Part shown: positions 63,868 to 64,000 of the stretch, piece after piece
Numbering within the stretch: position 1 is the stretch's first letter
How the letters are laid out: every line of letters begins with the position of its first letter
Assembly: GCA_015234045.1 (NCBI GenBank)
Contig: JADFWU010000010.1
Span: 21,632-85,631, forward strand
DNA: 64,000 bases
Direction: 5' to 3'
DNA from: Magnetococcales bacterium
GTDB lineage: Bacteria; Pseudomonadota; Magnetococcia; Magnetococcales; JADFWU01
Notes under the pieces: generated by a model
The model's database searches: none
Told to the model about the DNA's origin: nothing
What the model saw: the letters and a program-made list of their open reading frames with translations, nothing else
Made by a program: the position numbers and the translations under genes

Positions 63868-64000
63868 ATGAGTTACGCAGTTGGTGGCCTGTCTGTGTTT
63901 TGCGCCGCTTCGCGGCTATGCCATCGGCATGCCAGCCCTTTGGGCTGGGACGGCTGCTACGCAGCCTATTAATTGTGTGGCCCTTTGGGCCACGCGGGGC
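63868..64000. repeat. Palindrome-tiled element with GAGTTACGCAGTTG end, runs off the window
   Basis: It opens with GAGTTACGCAGTTG and then has consecutive short hairpins: GCCGC-TTC-GCGGC, ATGCC-ATC-GGCAT, CCAGCCC-TTT-GGGCTGG, GGCTGC-TAC-GCAGCC and GTGGCCC-TTT-GGGCCAC. The last tile, preceded by AATTGTGTGG, resembles the AATTGTGTGGCTC tile at 18531-18553. No gene is seen. Its right end is outside the window. Confidence 0.6.

Noticed and set aside
63148..63883. Reading the two GAGTTACGCAGTTG copies as the two ends of one intact IS
   Set aside because: They are direct, not inverted, and the transposase lacks its N-terminal part, so the right copy must belong to a second element.

Overview
The window is about 64 kb of a moderate-GC genome from a motile, envelope-rich Gram-negative bacterium, most likely a proteobacterium. 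The evidence is the lipobox on a multiheme cytochrome, MSHA-type pilus genes, two chemoreceptors, many hybrid sensor kinases and an exosortase-A-type polysaccharide locus. I cannot fix the genus from sequence alone.

Positions 1-16.5 kb hold a divergent surface-glycan locus. The left arm, on the minus strand from 8198 down to 990, encodes a GT-C-like membrane protein, two GtrA flippase-like proteins, a methyltransferase, a GtrB-type polyprenyl-phosphate glycosyltransferase, a GT4 enzyme and an O-antigen-ligase-like protein. The right arm, on the plus strand from 8667 to 16486, encodes a Wzm/Wzt-like ABC exporter, a GT2 enzyme, an MprF/AglD-type membrane protein, a methyltransferase, a nucleotidyltransferase-fold protein and an exosortase-A-type asparagine-synthase-like amidotransferase. 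A sulfotransferase-like gene sits at the left edge. No exosortase gene is inside the window.

Positions 16.5-34 kb hold an iron-export ABC pair (fetAB), a palindrome-rich intergenic element, a chemoreceptor with a good sigma-28 promoter, a malic enzyme, Tpx, three large hybrid histidine kinases, an SGNH hydrolase coupled to the third kinase, and an RluA-type pseudouridine synthase. Positions 34.7-40.6 kb hold a CNNM/CorC-family protein and then an operon-like trio: a rod protein made of eleven exact-length 36-residue repeats, a GAF-GAF-PAS adenylate cyclase of the CyaB type, and a PilZ c-di-GMP receptor. This trio is the best candidate here for an undescribed system.

Positions 40.6-44.1 kb are a layered insertion hot spot: an IS21 istB relic, a 161-bp MITE, a prophage head-gene relic, a TacA-TacT-type toxin-antitoxin pair, and a 1.8-kb remnant island at tRNA-Lys with duplicated att sequence, a broken integrase and an RHH-MNT-HEPN module with a decayed HEPN toxin. 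Positions 44.3-57.2 kb hold OsmC, a heme- and zinc-domain chemoreceptor followed immediately by a CobW-type GTPase, a 1228-residue MASE1 hybrid kinase, and a PmrAB/QseBC-type two-component pair upstream of a nine-heme lipoprotein cytochrome whose promoter carries an exact PmrA-type box. Positions 57.3-62.1 kb hold endonuclease IV, an RHH protein, a phosphopantetheinyl transferase and MshN-like/MshG-like pilus proteins. The right end is decayed: a broken RelE/XRE pair and a nonsense-interrupted IS701-type transposase.

Three full copies and one internally deleted copy of a 161-bp palindromic MITE are scattered through the window. A second terminal motif (GTTACGCAGTTG) marks another mobile family.
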